Shown: in pieces, positions 34,065-42,440 of the stretch
How positions within the stretch are numbered: position 1 is the stretch's first letter
How the letters are laid out: every line of letters begins with the position of its first letter
Source of the DNA: an uncultured Acidimicrobiales bacterium
GTDB lineage: Bacteria > Actinomycetota > Acidimicrobiia > Acidimicrobiales > SHLQ01
NCBI GenBank assembly: GCA_937934655.1
Contig: CALGZB010000037.1
Span: 1 to 54,372, forward strand
Direction of reading: 5' to 3'
Length of the DNA stretch: 54,372 bases
Made by a program: the position numbers and the translations under genes
The notes under the pieces: model-generated
Database searches by the model: none
What the model was told of the DNA's origin: nothing
What the model saw: only the letters and a program-made list of their open reading frames with translations

Positions 34065-36116
34065 TTAGCTCGAAGCGCCCTTGATGTCTCGAAGCTCGCG
34101 CTTGAGTTCTTTGACTTCGTCGCGAAGCCGGGCGGCATATTCGAACCGGAGGTCGCGAGAGGCATCGCTCATCTCAGCCTCGAGCGTAAGAATCAAACGG
34201 CCGATGTCGTCGCCAGCCATATCGGCAGTGTTGATCTGAGGGCGAGCGCGATCGGCGGCCAATGTCGACAGTTTCTCGGGAACCGGTGCCTTCTCGGATG
34301 CCGGGCGTAGGAAGGCGAGAATATCGGTGACGGCCTTCTTGATGGTCTGCGGATTGATGTTGTGCAGCTTGTTGTAGTCCTGCTGCAACCCGCGGCGACG
34401 GTTGGTTTCGCTGATGGCTTTCTTCATCGAGTCGGTCATGACATCGGCGTACATAATCACCTGACCGTCGACGTTTCGAGCCGCACGACCAATGGTCTGC
34501 ACGAGCGAGGTAACGCTGCGAAGAAAGCCTTCTTTGTCGGCGTCGAGAATGGCGACCAAGGACACCTCGGGAAGGTCGAGACCCTCTCGAAGCAGGTTGA
34601 TACCCACCAGCACATCGAACTCGCCGAGCCGCAGATCGCGCAGGATCTCGATGCGTTCGATGGTGTCGATCTCGCTGTGCAGGTATCGCACCCGCACACC
34701 CATCTCGAGCAGGTAATCGGTGAGGTCCTCGGACATCTTCTTGGTGAGTGTGGTGACCAGCACCCGACTGTCGAGCTTCACCCGTTTGTCGATCTCGGCG
34801 AGAAGGTCGTCGATCTGGCCCTTCGTCGGGCGAACCATGATCTCGGGGTCGATGAGTCCGGTTGGTCGCACGATCTGCTCGACGATCTGGGCGCTGTTAC
34901 CTACCTCGAAGTCGCTGGGCGTGGCCGACAAGAAGATTGCCTGACCAATCCGCTCGAGTACCTCGTCGAATCGCAACGGCCGGTTGTCGGCCGCCGAGGG
35001 CAACCGGAACCCGTGCTCGATAAGCATCTCCTTACGGCTCTTATCGCCCATGTACTGGCCGTGGAGCTGCGGGATAGCAACGTGAGATTCGTCGATGACC
35101 AGCAGGAAATCGTCGGGGAAGTAGTCGATAAGCGTGCTGGGCGCCTCGCCATGCGTGCGCCCATCGATGTGCATCGAGTAGTTCTCAATACCGTTGCAAA
35201 AGCCGATCTCCTGCATCATCTCGAGGTCGTACTCGGTACGCATCCGTAGACGTTGGGCCTCGAGAAGCTTGCCCTCTTCTTGGAACGTTTCGAGCTGTGT
35301 CTGCAGCTCGTCCTGGATCGTGACGATGGCCCGCTCCATGCGCTCTTTGCCCGCCACATAGTGCGTGGCCGCAAAGATGACGATTTCATCAAGTGATTCA
35401 ATGCGCTCGCCAGTAAGCGGATCGACTCGGGTGATTTGCTCGATATCGTCGCCAAACAGCTCGATACGAATAACGGTCTCGTCGTAGGCCGGGTGGACCT
35501 CGATGGTGTCGCCGCGCACTCGAAACTTGGCCCGCACCAGGTTCATGTCGTTTCGCTCGTACTGCATATCGACCAGTCGGCCGAGGATCTCGCGCTGATC
35601 CATGGCGTCGCCCTTGCGGACCAGCAACATCTGCGTTTCGTACTCTTCAGGGGCACCGAGACCGTAGATACAGCTGACCGACGCGACGATGATGGTGTCG
35701 CGGCGGGTGAGTAAGGCCGAGGTTGACGAGTGTCGCAGCCGATCGATCTCATCGTTCACCGACGAGTCCTTCTCTATGTAGGTATCGCTCGTCGGCATGT
35801 ATGCCTCGGGCTGGTAGTAGTCGTAGTAAGAAACGAAATACTCGACCCGGTTGTCGGGGAAGAACTCGCGAAGTTCGTTGGCCAGCTGTGCGGCCAGTGA
35901 CTTGTTCGGCGCCAAGACCAAGGTTGGCCTCTGCACGGCTTCGATCGTCCACGCCATGGTGGCGCTCTTACCCGAACCGGTAATCCCGAGAAGGGTTTGG
36001 AAACGATCGCCCCGATCGAGGCCCTCGGTCAACGCCTTGATCGCGGCAGGCTGATCGCCGGCCGGCTCAAAATCGGAGACGACCTTAAAGGGAACCATCG
36101 AACGCTCAAGTGCCAT
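34065..36116 (-). CDS. uvrB: UvrABC system subunit B (helicase-like)
   Basis: 683 residues. Walker A is [13 protein letters not shown]. The damage-probing beta-hairpin region is [20 protein letters not shown], the DEAD-box equivalent is LVIDESH, and helicase motif VI is QTIGRAARN. The C-terminal UVR domain, [18 protein letters not shown], binds UvrC. UvrB verifies the lesion and forms the pre-incision complex. No LexA box is seen directly upstream, in contrast to uvrA. Confidence 0.98.
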   Translation of the reverse strand: MALERSMVPFKVVSDFEPAGDQPAAIKALTEGLDRGDRFQTLLGITGSGKSATMAWTIEAVQRPTLVLAPNKSLAAQLANELREFFPDNRVEYFVSYYDYYQPEAYMPTSDTYIEKDSSVNDEIDRLRHSSTSALLTRRDTIIVASVSCIYGLGAPEEYETQMLLVRKGDAMDQREILGRLVDMQYERNDMNLVRAKFRVRGDTIEVHPAYDETVIRIELFGDDIEQITRVDPLTGERIESLDEIVIFAATHYVAGKERMERAIVTIQDELQTQLETFQEEGKLLEAQRLRMRTEYDLEMMQEIGFCNGIENYSMHIDGRTHGEAPSTLIDYFPDDFLLVIDESHVAIPQLHGQYMGDKSRKEMLIEHGFRLPSAADNRPLRFDEVLERIGQAIFLSATPSDFEVGNSAQIVEQIVRPTGLIDPEIMVRPTKGQIDDLLAEIDKRVKLDSRVLVTTLTKKMSEDLTDYLLEMGVRVRYLHSEIDTIERIEILRDLRLGEFDVLVGINLLREGLDLPEVSLVAILDADKEGFLRSVTSLVQTIGRAARNVDGQVIMYADVMTDSMKKAISETNRRRGLQQDYNKLHNINPQTIKKAVTDILAFLRPASEKAPVPEKLSTLAADRARPQINTADMAGDDIGRLILTLEAEMSDASRDLRFEYAARLRDEVKELKRELRDIKGASS

Positions 36117-36127
36117 CGCAACATCCT

Positions 36128-36176
36128 AGAGCTCACCTCTGACAACGTCCGGTCCGGAAGCGAGCGAGGTGAGCTA
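36128..36176. other. Inverted repeat between uvrB and the flavin oxidoreductase gene
   Basis: AGCTCACCTC and GAGGTGAGCT form a 10-bp stem across the 57-bp gap and touch the stop of the upstream oxidoreductase gene. There is no T-run, so it may be an attenuator or processing site rather than a strong terminator. Confidence 0.4.
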
Positions 36177-37571
36177 GCCCAGCTCGTTGAGAGCGTCTTC
36201 GATTCCTTTGTGGAACGTTGGGTAGGCGTAGATCATCGACCGCAGTGTTGGCACGGGAATTTTGGCATGCACGGCCAACGACAGGAACCCAAGAACCTCC
36301 CCGCCATTCGGGCCGGCCGAGGTCGCTCCGACAACCACATCGGCGTCAGCATCGATGACGATCTTGATGAAGCCCTCGTTGCCGACAGAATGCAGCCATC
36401 CACGAGCTGTGTGGGCCACAGCTTTGTTCACGACAGCCACGTTGATGCCCTTCTCGCGGGCCTCGGCCTCGGTGAGACCAACTGCTCCGATTTCGGGATC
36501 GGTGAAGGTAACAGCCGACAACGCATCGAGGTTCAACGGTTCGGTTTCGTTGCCCAAGATGTCGTCGGCGGCGATCGATGCCTGACGTGTGGCGAGGTGC
36601 GTAAACATGCCGTCGCCAGCGATGTCGCCCACGGCCCACACACCATCGATAACCCGCTGATGTCCGTCGACGTCAAAGAAACGCAGATCTTCGGAAAGGC
36701 CCAGCGCAGCAACGCCAAGCTCTTTCAGGAAGGTCTGGCGTCCGGTAGCAACCAGTAGCTTTTCGCCCGTGACTACTGTGCCGTCTGGCATCGAAATCGC
36801 AAACTCGCCAACGCCGCCGTTGGCGGCAGCATCGTGGGTAACTTCGCTCGCGAACTGACCGGTATGCACCGCAATACCCTCGGCCTCGAAGACCTCCTGT
36901 AGGACGGCGCCGGCTTCGGGTTCGTTTCGAGGAAGGAGCCGATCGGCGCCCTCGATAACCGTGACCTTCACGCCGAACCGAGCCGCTACCTGAGCCAACT
37001 CGGCACCGATGGCACCGCCACCAAGGACCAGCATCGATGCCGGCAGCACCTCGGTCTGCACGATCTGATGGTTGGTCCAGAAGGGCGTATCGGCCAATCC
37101 CGGGATAGGGGGAACAGCGGCCAGGGTTCCGGTGGCCACAACGATTCCCTTTGACGCCACGTAGGTATCGCCGTTGACCTCGACGGTTCCGGGCGCCGTG
37201 ATCTTGGCGTAGCCGCGAACGAAGGTTCCGCCTTTGCCGACAAAGCGGTCGACGGCGACGGTGTCGTCCCAGTTGTCGGTTGCTTGTTCGCGGATGCGTC
37301 TCGCGACCGGCGCCCAGTCGGGAGTGGTGGTCGACGACCCAGCAAGCTCGGCGACCCGTCGGCTCTCGGCCAATAGGTCGGCGGCCCGGATCATCATCTT
37401 GCTCGGCACGCAGCCCCAGTACGGGCACTCGCCGCCGACAAGGCCGCCTTCGATTCCGACCACGTTCAGTCCGGCTTCCGCCAACTGCCCGCCAACGGTT
37501 TCTCCCGCAGGTCCTAAGCCAATGACGATGACGTCAACATTGGTGTTTTCTGCATTGACATTCTCTGGCAT
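36174..37571 (-). CDS. FAD/NAD(P)-dependent disulfide oxidoreductase (mercuric reductase/lipoamide dehydrogenase-like)
   Basis: 465 residues. The FAD loop is VIVIGLGPAGETVGGQLAEA. The redox-active pair is in GGECPYWGCVPSKMM (C-x4-C), the NAD loop is MLVLGGGAIGAELAQVAARF, and AVGDIAGDGMFTHLA binds FAD. The dimer-interface end reads YAYPTFHKGIEDAL, where classical enzymes have His-Pro (HPT-xx-E); here Tyr replaces that His. It lacks the N-terminal heavy-metal domain of true MerA. The substrate is unknown; a disulfide or quinone reductase role is possible. Confidence 0.9.
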   Translation of the reverse strand: MPENVNAENTNVDVIVIGLGPAGETVGGQLAEAGLNVVGIEGGLVGGECPYWGCVPSKMMIRAADLLAESRRVAELAGSSTTTPDWAPVARRIREQATDNWDDTVAVDRFVGKGGTFVRGYAKITAPGTVEVNGDTYVASKGIVVATGTLAAVPPIPGLADTPFWTNHQIVQTEVLPASMLVLGGGAIGAELAQVAARFGVKVTVIEGADRLLPRNEPEAGAVLQEVFEAEGIAVHTGQFASEVTHDAAANGGVGEFAISMPDGTVVTGEKLLVATGRQTFLKELGVAALGLSEDLRFFDVDGHQRVIDGVWAVGDIAGDGMFTHLATRQASIAADDILGNETEPLNLDALSAVTFTDPEIGAVGLTEAEAREKGINVAVVNKAVAHTARGWLHSVGNEGFIKIVIDADADVVVGATSAGPNGGEVLGFLSLAVHAKIPVPTLRSMIYAYPTFHKGIEDALNELG

Positions 37572-37626
37572 GTTCTCTGTCCTATCGTGTTTCGAGCCCG
37601 GCCATCAGCGCCGACTCATGCGTTCT

Positions 37627-37642
37627 GTGGTTTCGAAACCAC
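37627..37642. promoter_or_regulatory. 16-bp perfect palindrome upstream of the oxidoreductase gene
   Basis: GTGGTTTCGAAACCAC lies 56-71 bp upstream of the ATG at 37571 and could be an operator. The CTGTG/CACAG flanks extend the symmetry imperfectly. Confidence 0.4.
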
Positions 37643-37710
37643 CACAGGACAGAGATATATTTCGCCAGGTCTGGGACTTCTTTTGTGCGCCAGCGTGTTA
37701 CGCCGAGGCG

Positions 37711-37974
37711 CTAGAGGCCAGAGCCCTCCATGTCACCGATGAGCTTCGGCTGTCCATCTGCCGGAACGATCATGCAGGTCACGTCCCGCGTTCCTTCTGC
37801 CCATGCTGCGGGGCCGGGGTACAAGTAGTCGAAGTACAGGACGGAGTCGGCGTATGCGGTTCCGACAAAGCTCTCGAAGGGATCCAAACACGTCTCGGCG
37901 ATGGCATCGAAGAACGCATCGCTCGTTTCGTCGTAGGCGCCGACGTAGATCGTCGGACCCAGATCAGGTTTCGG
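37711..37974 (-). pseudogene. Septum-formation-family protein, C-terminal remnant
   Basis: The last 87 codons include DAFFDAIAETCLDPFESFVG, TAYADSVLYFDYLYPGPAAW and GTRDVTCMIVPADGQP. These match the C-terminal pattern of the actinobacterial Septum_form family (secreted or lipid-anchored, Cys-paired). No start codon, signal peptide or first Cys-His region is found; upstream the frame turns into antisense of the carboxylase gene, which starts at 38026. The gene appears truncated at its 5' end. Confidence 0.6.
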
Positions 37975-38025
37975 CGAGATCCTCGAAAATCTTGAATTTG
38001 AGGTCAGCCGCGCGAGGATGCAGGG

Positions 38026-39888
38026 ATGAGCGAGAACTCCAGCCCCAGCCAGATCGACGCTGTACTTTCCCCACTGCAAGGGACGATCGTGATGGCCCGA
38101 GTAGCGGCGGGCGACACCGTCGCCGCTGGCGCCGAACTCATCATCATCGAATCGATGAAGATGGAGCATGTGGTCAAATCCAGCGCCGCTGGTGTTGTGA
38201 CCGATGTGCTCGTTGCCGCAGGCGAGCAGGTGACCAAAGGCCAGACGCTCGTGACGCTGGGCGAAGCCGCCGAAGCCGATGTCGACACCGAGGTTGTAGA
38301 GGAAGAGATCGACCTCGACTACATCCGCCCCGATCTTGCCGAGGTCCTCGAACGTCACGCAATCGGTCTCGATGCCGCCCGATCCGACGCGGTCGCCAAG
38401 GTCCATGCTCGCGGCCAACGCACGGCCCGCGAGAACCTCGATGACCTGGTCGATGAAGGCTCGTTCACCGAATATGCCCCGCTGGTCGTGGCAGCCCAAC
38501 GGAAACGACGAGACATCCAAGAACTCATCGAACGCACCCCGGCCGACGGACTCGTCGGTGGACTCGGCCACATCAACGGCCACCTGTTCGACGAGTCAGC
38601 CACTCGCTGCGCTGTGCTCTCGTACGACTACATGGTGCTTGCTGGAACCCAGGGTCAGCAGAACCACCGCAAGAAGGACCGCCTCTTCGAGATCGCCGAA
38701 GAGCTAGAACTTCCCGTCGTGTTCTTCACCGAGGGTGGCGGCGGACGCCCCGGCGATACCGACGGCCTCGGTATCGCCGGCCTCGACTGCTTTGCCTTCG
38801 CCTACTGGGGTCGCCTGAGCGGCCTGGTCCCTCTTATCGGCATCAACTCTGGATTCTGTTTCGCTGGGAACGCAGCGATCCTTGCGGTCTGCGATGTCAT
38901 CATCGCCACCAAAGATTCCTTCATTGGTATGGCAGGTCCTGCGATGATCGAAGGCGGCGGCCTCGGCGTGTACAAGCCGACCGAGATCGGCCCCATCGAG
39001 GTGCAGTCAGCCAATGGCACCGTCGACCTCGTCGCCGACGATGAAGCCCATGCCGTCCAACTCGCCCAGCAATACCTCAGCTACTTCCAAGGCCCAATCG
39101 ACGATTGGGAGTGCGCCGACCAGCGCATCCTTCGTCACGTTGTGCCCGAAAACCGGCTCCGCGGCTACGAGATGCGCGACGCCATCGAGGGAATCGCCGA
39201 TACCGACTCGGTCCTCGAACTCCGCCGCGGTTGGGCGCCGGGCATGATCACCGCGTTCGCCCGCATCGAGGGCCGACCCGTCGGCATCATCGCCAACGAC
39301 AACCACCATCTCTCAGGCGCAATCGACGCTGATGCCGCCGACAAGTCGTCACGCTTTATGCAGCTCTGCGACGGCTTCGACATCCCGATCCTGTTCCTGT
39401 GCGACACCCCGGGCTTCATGGTGGGTCCCGAATCCGAAGAAGCCGGTATGGTCCGCCACGCCGGACGCCTCTTCGTCACCGCCGGCAGCTTGTCGGTGCC
39501 GTTCTTCACCATCGTGACCCGCAAGGGATACGGCCTCGGCGCTCAAGCGATGGCCGGAGGTGGCTTCAAGATGGGTGTGTTTACCGTGTCGTGGCCCACC
39601 GGCGAATTCGGCGGGATGGGCCTCGAAGGTTTCGTGAAACTCGGCTACAAACGAGAACTCGACGAAGCCGAGGCCAACGGCGGCATCGAAGCAGCAACCA
39701 AGCTGTACGACGAATTGGTCGACCGCATGTACGAGCACGGCAAGGCACTCAGCGCAGCCAGCCACTTCGAGATCGACGAAGTCATCGACCCAGCAGACAG
39801 CCGCAAATGGGTCTTGAGCGCGTTAAAGGCGGCTCCTCCGGTACCGGAACGTCGGGGCAAGAAGCGCCCGATGATCGACACGTTCTAA
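38026..39888 (+). CDS. Acyl-CoA carboxylase: biotin carrier domain fused to carboxyltransferase
   Basis: 620 residues from ATG 38026. Residues about 10-80 form a biotinyl domain with the biotin lysine in ESMKMEH, flanked by LSPLQGTIV and AAGEQVTKGQTLVTLGE. The rest is a propionyl/acetyl-CoA carboxyltransferase (AccD/PccB type): VHARGQRTARENLDDLVDEG SF-type start, then FFTEGGGGRPGD, CDTPGFMVGPESEEAGMVRH and GYGLGAQAMAGGGF for CoA and biotin binding. Usually the carrier is fused to biotin carboxylase in Actinobacteria, so this order is unusual. A separate biotin carboxylase must be elsewhere. Confidence 0.92.
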   Translation: MSENSSPSQIDAVLSPLQGTIVMARVAAGDTVAAGAELIIIESMKMEHVVKSSAAGVVTDVLVAAGEQVTKGQTLVTLGEAAEADVDTEVVEEEIDLDYIRPDLAEVLERHAIGLDAARSDAVAKVHARGQRTARENLDDLVDEGSFTEYAPLVVAAQRKRRDIQELIERTPADGLVGGLGHINGHLFDESATRCAVLSYDYMVLAGTQGQQNHRKKDRLFEIAEELELPVVFFTEGGGGRPGDTDGLGIAGLDCFAFAYWGRLSGLVPLIGINSGFCFAGNAAILAVCDVIIATKDSFIGMAGPAMIEGGGLGVYKPTEIGPIEVQSANGTVDLVADDEAHAVQLAQQYLSYFQGPIDDWECADQRILRHVVPENRLRGYEMRDAIEGIADTDSVLELRRGWAPGMITAFARIEGRPVGIIANDNHHLSGAIDADAADKSSRFMQLCDGFDIPILFLCDTPGFMVGPESEEAGMVRHAGRLFVTAGSLSVPFFTIVTRKGYGLGAQAMAGGGFKMGVFTVSWPTGEFGGMGLEGFVKLGYKRELDEAEANGGIEAATKLYDELVDRMYEHGKALSAASHFEIDEVIDPADSRKWVLSALKAAPPVPERRGKKRPMIDTF

Positions 39889-39893
39889 GTCGG

Positions 39894-40697
39894 TACCTGA
39901 CGGGACTCGAGACTTTGAGTCTGGGCACCACGCCGCTTTCGCCGTTGCCGGCCGGGACACGGTCGACACCTTGCGGGACTAATGACTTTGAGTCTGGGCA
40001 CCACGCGCAATCGCCTCAAACCATTTGGGGCCTGAACCGTACGTGCCGCGACGCGTGCCGGTTCGACGCGTCAAGCGCGTGGTCCGGGACAGCTGTTATT
40101 GCCCTGCGGGCGGCCCGTTCCGCACGGAGCGGCTCGCAGCGCGCCGGCTGCTCTTTCGTTCGTCACATGCCTACAGATTGCGTGGTGGCCGCAGCGCACC
40201 GGACGTTTTGTTGTTTGTTGCAGGCTCTTTCCCAAAGCCTGGGACAAGCGCCTTCAAACCAGCACAACCCAGCCTTTAGGTCGTCACGGGCCTGCAAACT
40301 CGCCAGTGGGCGCGTAGCGCCGGACATCAACAGTGTTTTGCATGCCCCTCCGAAAGGCTCGAGGAAAGAGCCCGCAAAGCCAACAAGACAGCCGGTGCGC
40401 TGCGGCCACCACACAGTCTGCAAGCTTGCAACGACCAGCAAACCAACCGGCGCGCTGCGAGCCGCTCCGTGCGGAACGGCCCGGCCGGAGGCCAATAATC
40501 GCTGTCCCGGACCAAGCGCTCAAGTAACAACTGTCGACACACGTCGCGGCAACGTGCGGTTCAGGCCCCAAACGATTCGGGCCAAAGTGGCGTGGTGCCC
40601 AGAAGCGGCGCTCAAAGCGGCCACGTACAACACCAGACCCAAACGCCGAGCGTCAAAGCGGCGTGGCGCCCAGAAGCAGGGTCGGTCCCGTCAGGTA
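39894..40697. repeat. 804-bp imperfect palindrome filling a convergent intergenic region
   Basis: The ends are TACCTGACGGGA (39894-39905) and its complement at 40686-40697. Matching inverted blocks run inward in order: TCTGGGCACCACGCCGCTTT (39920-39939 with 40655-40674), the block around GGGGCCTGAACCG (40027 with 40575), GGTCCGGGACAGC (40081 with 40513), CCGTTCCGCACGGAGCGGCT (from 40114 with 40447-40481), and GTGGTGGCCGCAGCGCACCG (from 40183 with 40392-40412). Arms of about 400 bp are roughly 75-80% alike with few indels. No credible gene lies inside. Its right end overlaps the last codons of the acyl-CoA ligase. Transcribed, it could form one long hairpin. Confidence 0.88.
39901..40006 (+). 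repeat. 33-bp direct repeat pair in the left arm of the palindrome
   Basis: Bases 39901-39933 and 39974-40006 share CGGGACT, then GACTTTGAGTCTGGGCACCA and CGC, with three mismatches, at a 73-bp period. The shared TCTGGGCACCACGC box also occurs in the right arm and near 54.06 kb. Confidence 0.85.
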
Positions 40698-42181
40698 TCT
40701 GCGCCGACAACCTGCGTCTGTAGCTCGCGCTTCAGCACCTTGCCGCTCCCAGTACGAGGGAACTCCGGCAACACCGTCAAACCCTTCGGAAGCTTGTAAC
40801 CCGCAAGGCGCTCACGGGCGAACTCTCTGAGATCGTCCAAAGACGGTTCATCAGCACCCGCCGCCACCGTGATGCATGCGTGCACGGCTTGGCCCCACTC
40901 TTCGTCGGGTACGCCGAACACGGCCGCCTCCCCCACCGCTGGGTGATCGTCGAGCACATTCTCGATCTCGGCCGGATACACGTTGACCCCGCCAGAGACC
41001 ACCAGGTCGTTCCGCCGATCGCAGATATACCAGAAACCATCGTCATCGAAATAGGCGATGTCGCCCACCGTCTGCCAATCATCGAGCCGGTTGGCCGCAA
41101 ACTGTTCGTCGTTCTTGAAGTACGTGTCAAACACTCCGGCAGACCGGACGTACAACGTTCCCTCGGTGTGCGAACTTTCGATCTTGGTGCCCTCGTTATC
41201 AAACAATGCCATCTCGACACCGGGCGCAAGTTCACCGCACGACCCTGGCTTTCGCAGATGATCGGCCGGTTTCATCACCGCCGAGATCGACAACTCGGTC
41301 GATCCGTAGACCTCCCAGAGGGACTCCACGGGGAAGTTGTCGAGGTAGGCGCGCTTAAGCGCCATGGTCCACGGCGCAGCGTTGGCGATATAGGCCCGCA
41401 TCGAGGAGGTGTCGTACTTCGCCAGCACCTCGGCTGGAAGCGAGGTGATTCGCCGCATCGACGTCGGCGCCGAGAACGTCGAGGTCACGCCGTACTCCTC
41501 CACGGCCTGTAACCAACGCTCGCTGTCGAACGCTGGCTGGGTGATAACCGTTGCGCCCAGCAGCTGGGAACGCAGCGCAAAGGCGCTCGGACCCGAGTGA
41601 TAAAGCGGCCCGGTGGTCAAGTACACGTGGTCGGTATCGCCACCCCAAATCATCTCGAGAAGCGCACCGAACTGACCAGGAGCGCCGCCGATCTTCCGAA
41701 GCGCCCCTTTCGGGACACCGGTTGTACCGCTTGTGTAAAGCAACATACGGGTGGATTCGTCGGCGAGATCCGGGTCGGTAGGCGTCGAGTCATCCGACTT
41801 CCCAAGCCGCGGGATCGACTCGGGCACCAAGTGGTCGTATCCCTCGTCGCACCATGCCACGGCGGCCTCGCTATGCGTTGCAATGAAGTTGGCCTCATCC
41901 ACCGTGAGTTTGTAGGGCACCGGCACGGCGATCATGCCGGTGCGGCGGGATGCATGGGTGATGGCGATCGCTTCGAGACTATTTGGGCCGCACCAGCCAA
42001 TCTTTGACTCTGGGGCCAAGTCTGCGGCGACGATTGCGTTGCCCCAACGGTTCACCTCGGCCTCGAATTGGGCGTAGGTCATCGACCGGGTTTCGCCCGG
42101 CTCGCCCTCGATGCGCTGGTCGATCACGGCGATCGAATCGGGAGCTACAGAAGCCCAATGGGTCAGGTGGTCAATCGACAT
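40691..42181 (-). CDS. AMP-forming acyl-CoA synthetase/ligase
   Basis: 496 residues. It activates a carboxylic acid as acyl-AMP and then forms a CoA thioester. Motifs: LLYTSGTTGVPKGA (P-loop), YLTTGPLYHSGP, LWEVYGSTE (adenine pocket), VGDIAYFDDDGFWYICDRRN (hinge Asp and Arg) and FPRTGSGKVLKREL with the catalytic C-terminal Lys. Chain length of the acid cannot be told. It converges on the carboxylase gene across the long palindrome. Confidence 0.93.
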   Translation of the reverse strand: MSIDHLTHWASVAPDSIAVIDQRIEGEPGETRSMTYAQFEAEVNRWGNAIVAADLAPESKIGWCGPNSLEAIAITHASRRTGMIAVPVPYKLTVDEANFIATHSEAAVAWCDEGYDHLVPESIPRLGKSDDSTPTDPDLADESTRMLLYTSGTTGVPKGALRKIGGAPGQFGALLEMIWGGDTDHVYLTTGPLYHSGPSAFALRSQLLGATVITQPAFDSERWLQAVEEYGVTSTFSAPTSMRRITSLPAEVLAKYDTSSMRAYIANAAPWTMALKRAYLDNFPVESLWEVYGSTELSISAVMKPADHLRKPGSCGELAPGVEMALFDNEGTKIESSHTEGTLYVRSAGVFDTYFKNDEQFAANRLDDWQTVGDIAYFDDDGFWYICDRRNDLVVSGGVNVYPAEIENVLDDHPAVGEAAVFGVPDEEWGQAVHACITVAAGADEPSLDDLREFARERLAGYKLPKGLTVLPEFPRTGSGKVLKRELQTQVVGADT

Positions 42182-42440
42182 CCCGGCAACTTAGCGAACG
42201 GCTTACTCAAACCTGTTAGTTCCAGCCCACAGAAACCCTTGCAGTCGGCTATTTCGGCCCGAAATTTCTGCCCAACCCCGCTGGTACGCGCCGGGATCTA
42301 CGCGGATAGGCTTTCCGTACGGATTACGCCATGGTTCTGCCGTGTGCGTGCATCATCCGAATACCTCACCTCACCGCAATTCCGCGGCGTGCAGACAGTC
42401 TGCCTGAGCTGACGATTTCTATCCCCTAAGAGAGCACTTC
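42182..42440 (+). promoter_or_regulatory. Upstream region of rpsA
   Basis: This 259-bp gap between the divergent ligase and rpsA holds no gene I can support. AAGAGAG at 42428-42434 is a weak ribosome-binding site 6 bases before the TTG start. The length would allow an autoregulatory leader, which is common for ribosomal protein genes, but I see no recognisable structure. Confidence 0.35.

Noticed and set aside
37711-38583. A 290-codon minus-strand frame
   Set aside because: Only its last 87 codons look like protein; the rest is antisense to the biotinyl/carboxyltransferase gene.
40011-40571. Several open frames on both strands with similar peptides (for example WWPQRTG on each strand)
   Set aside because: They are mirror images caused by the palindrome; none has a ribosome-binding site or a recognisable family, so I treat the region as non-coding repeat.
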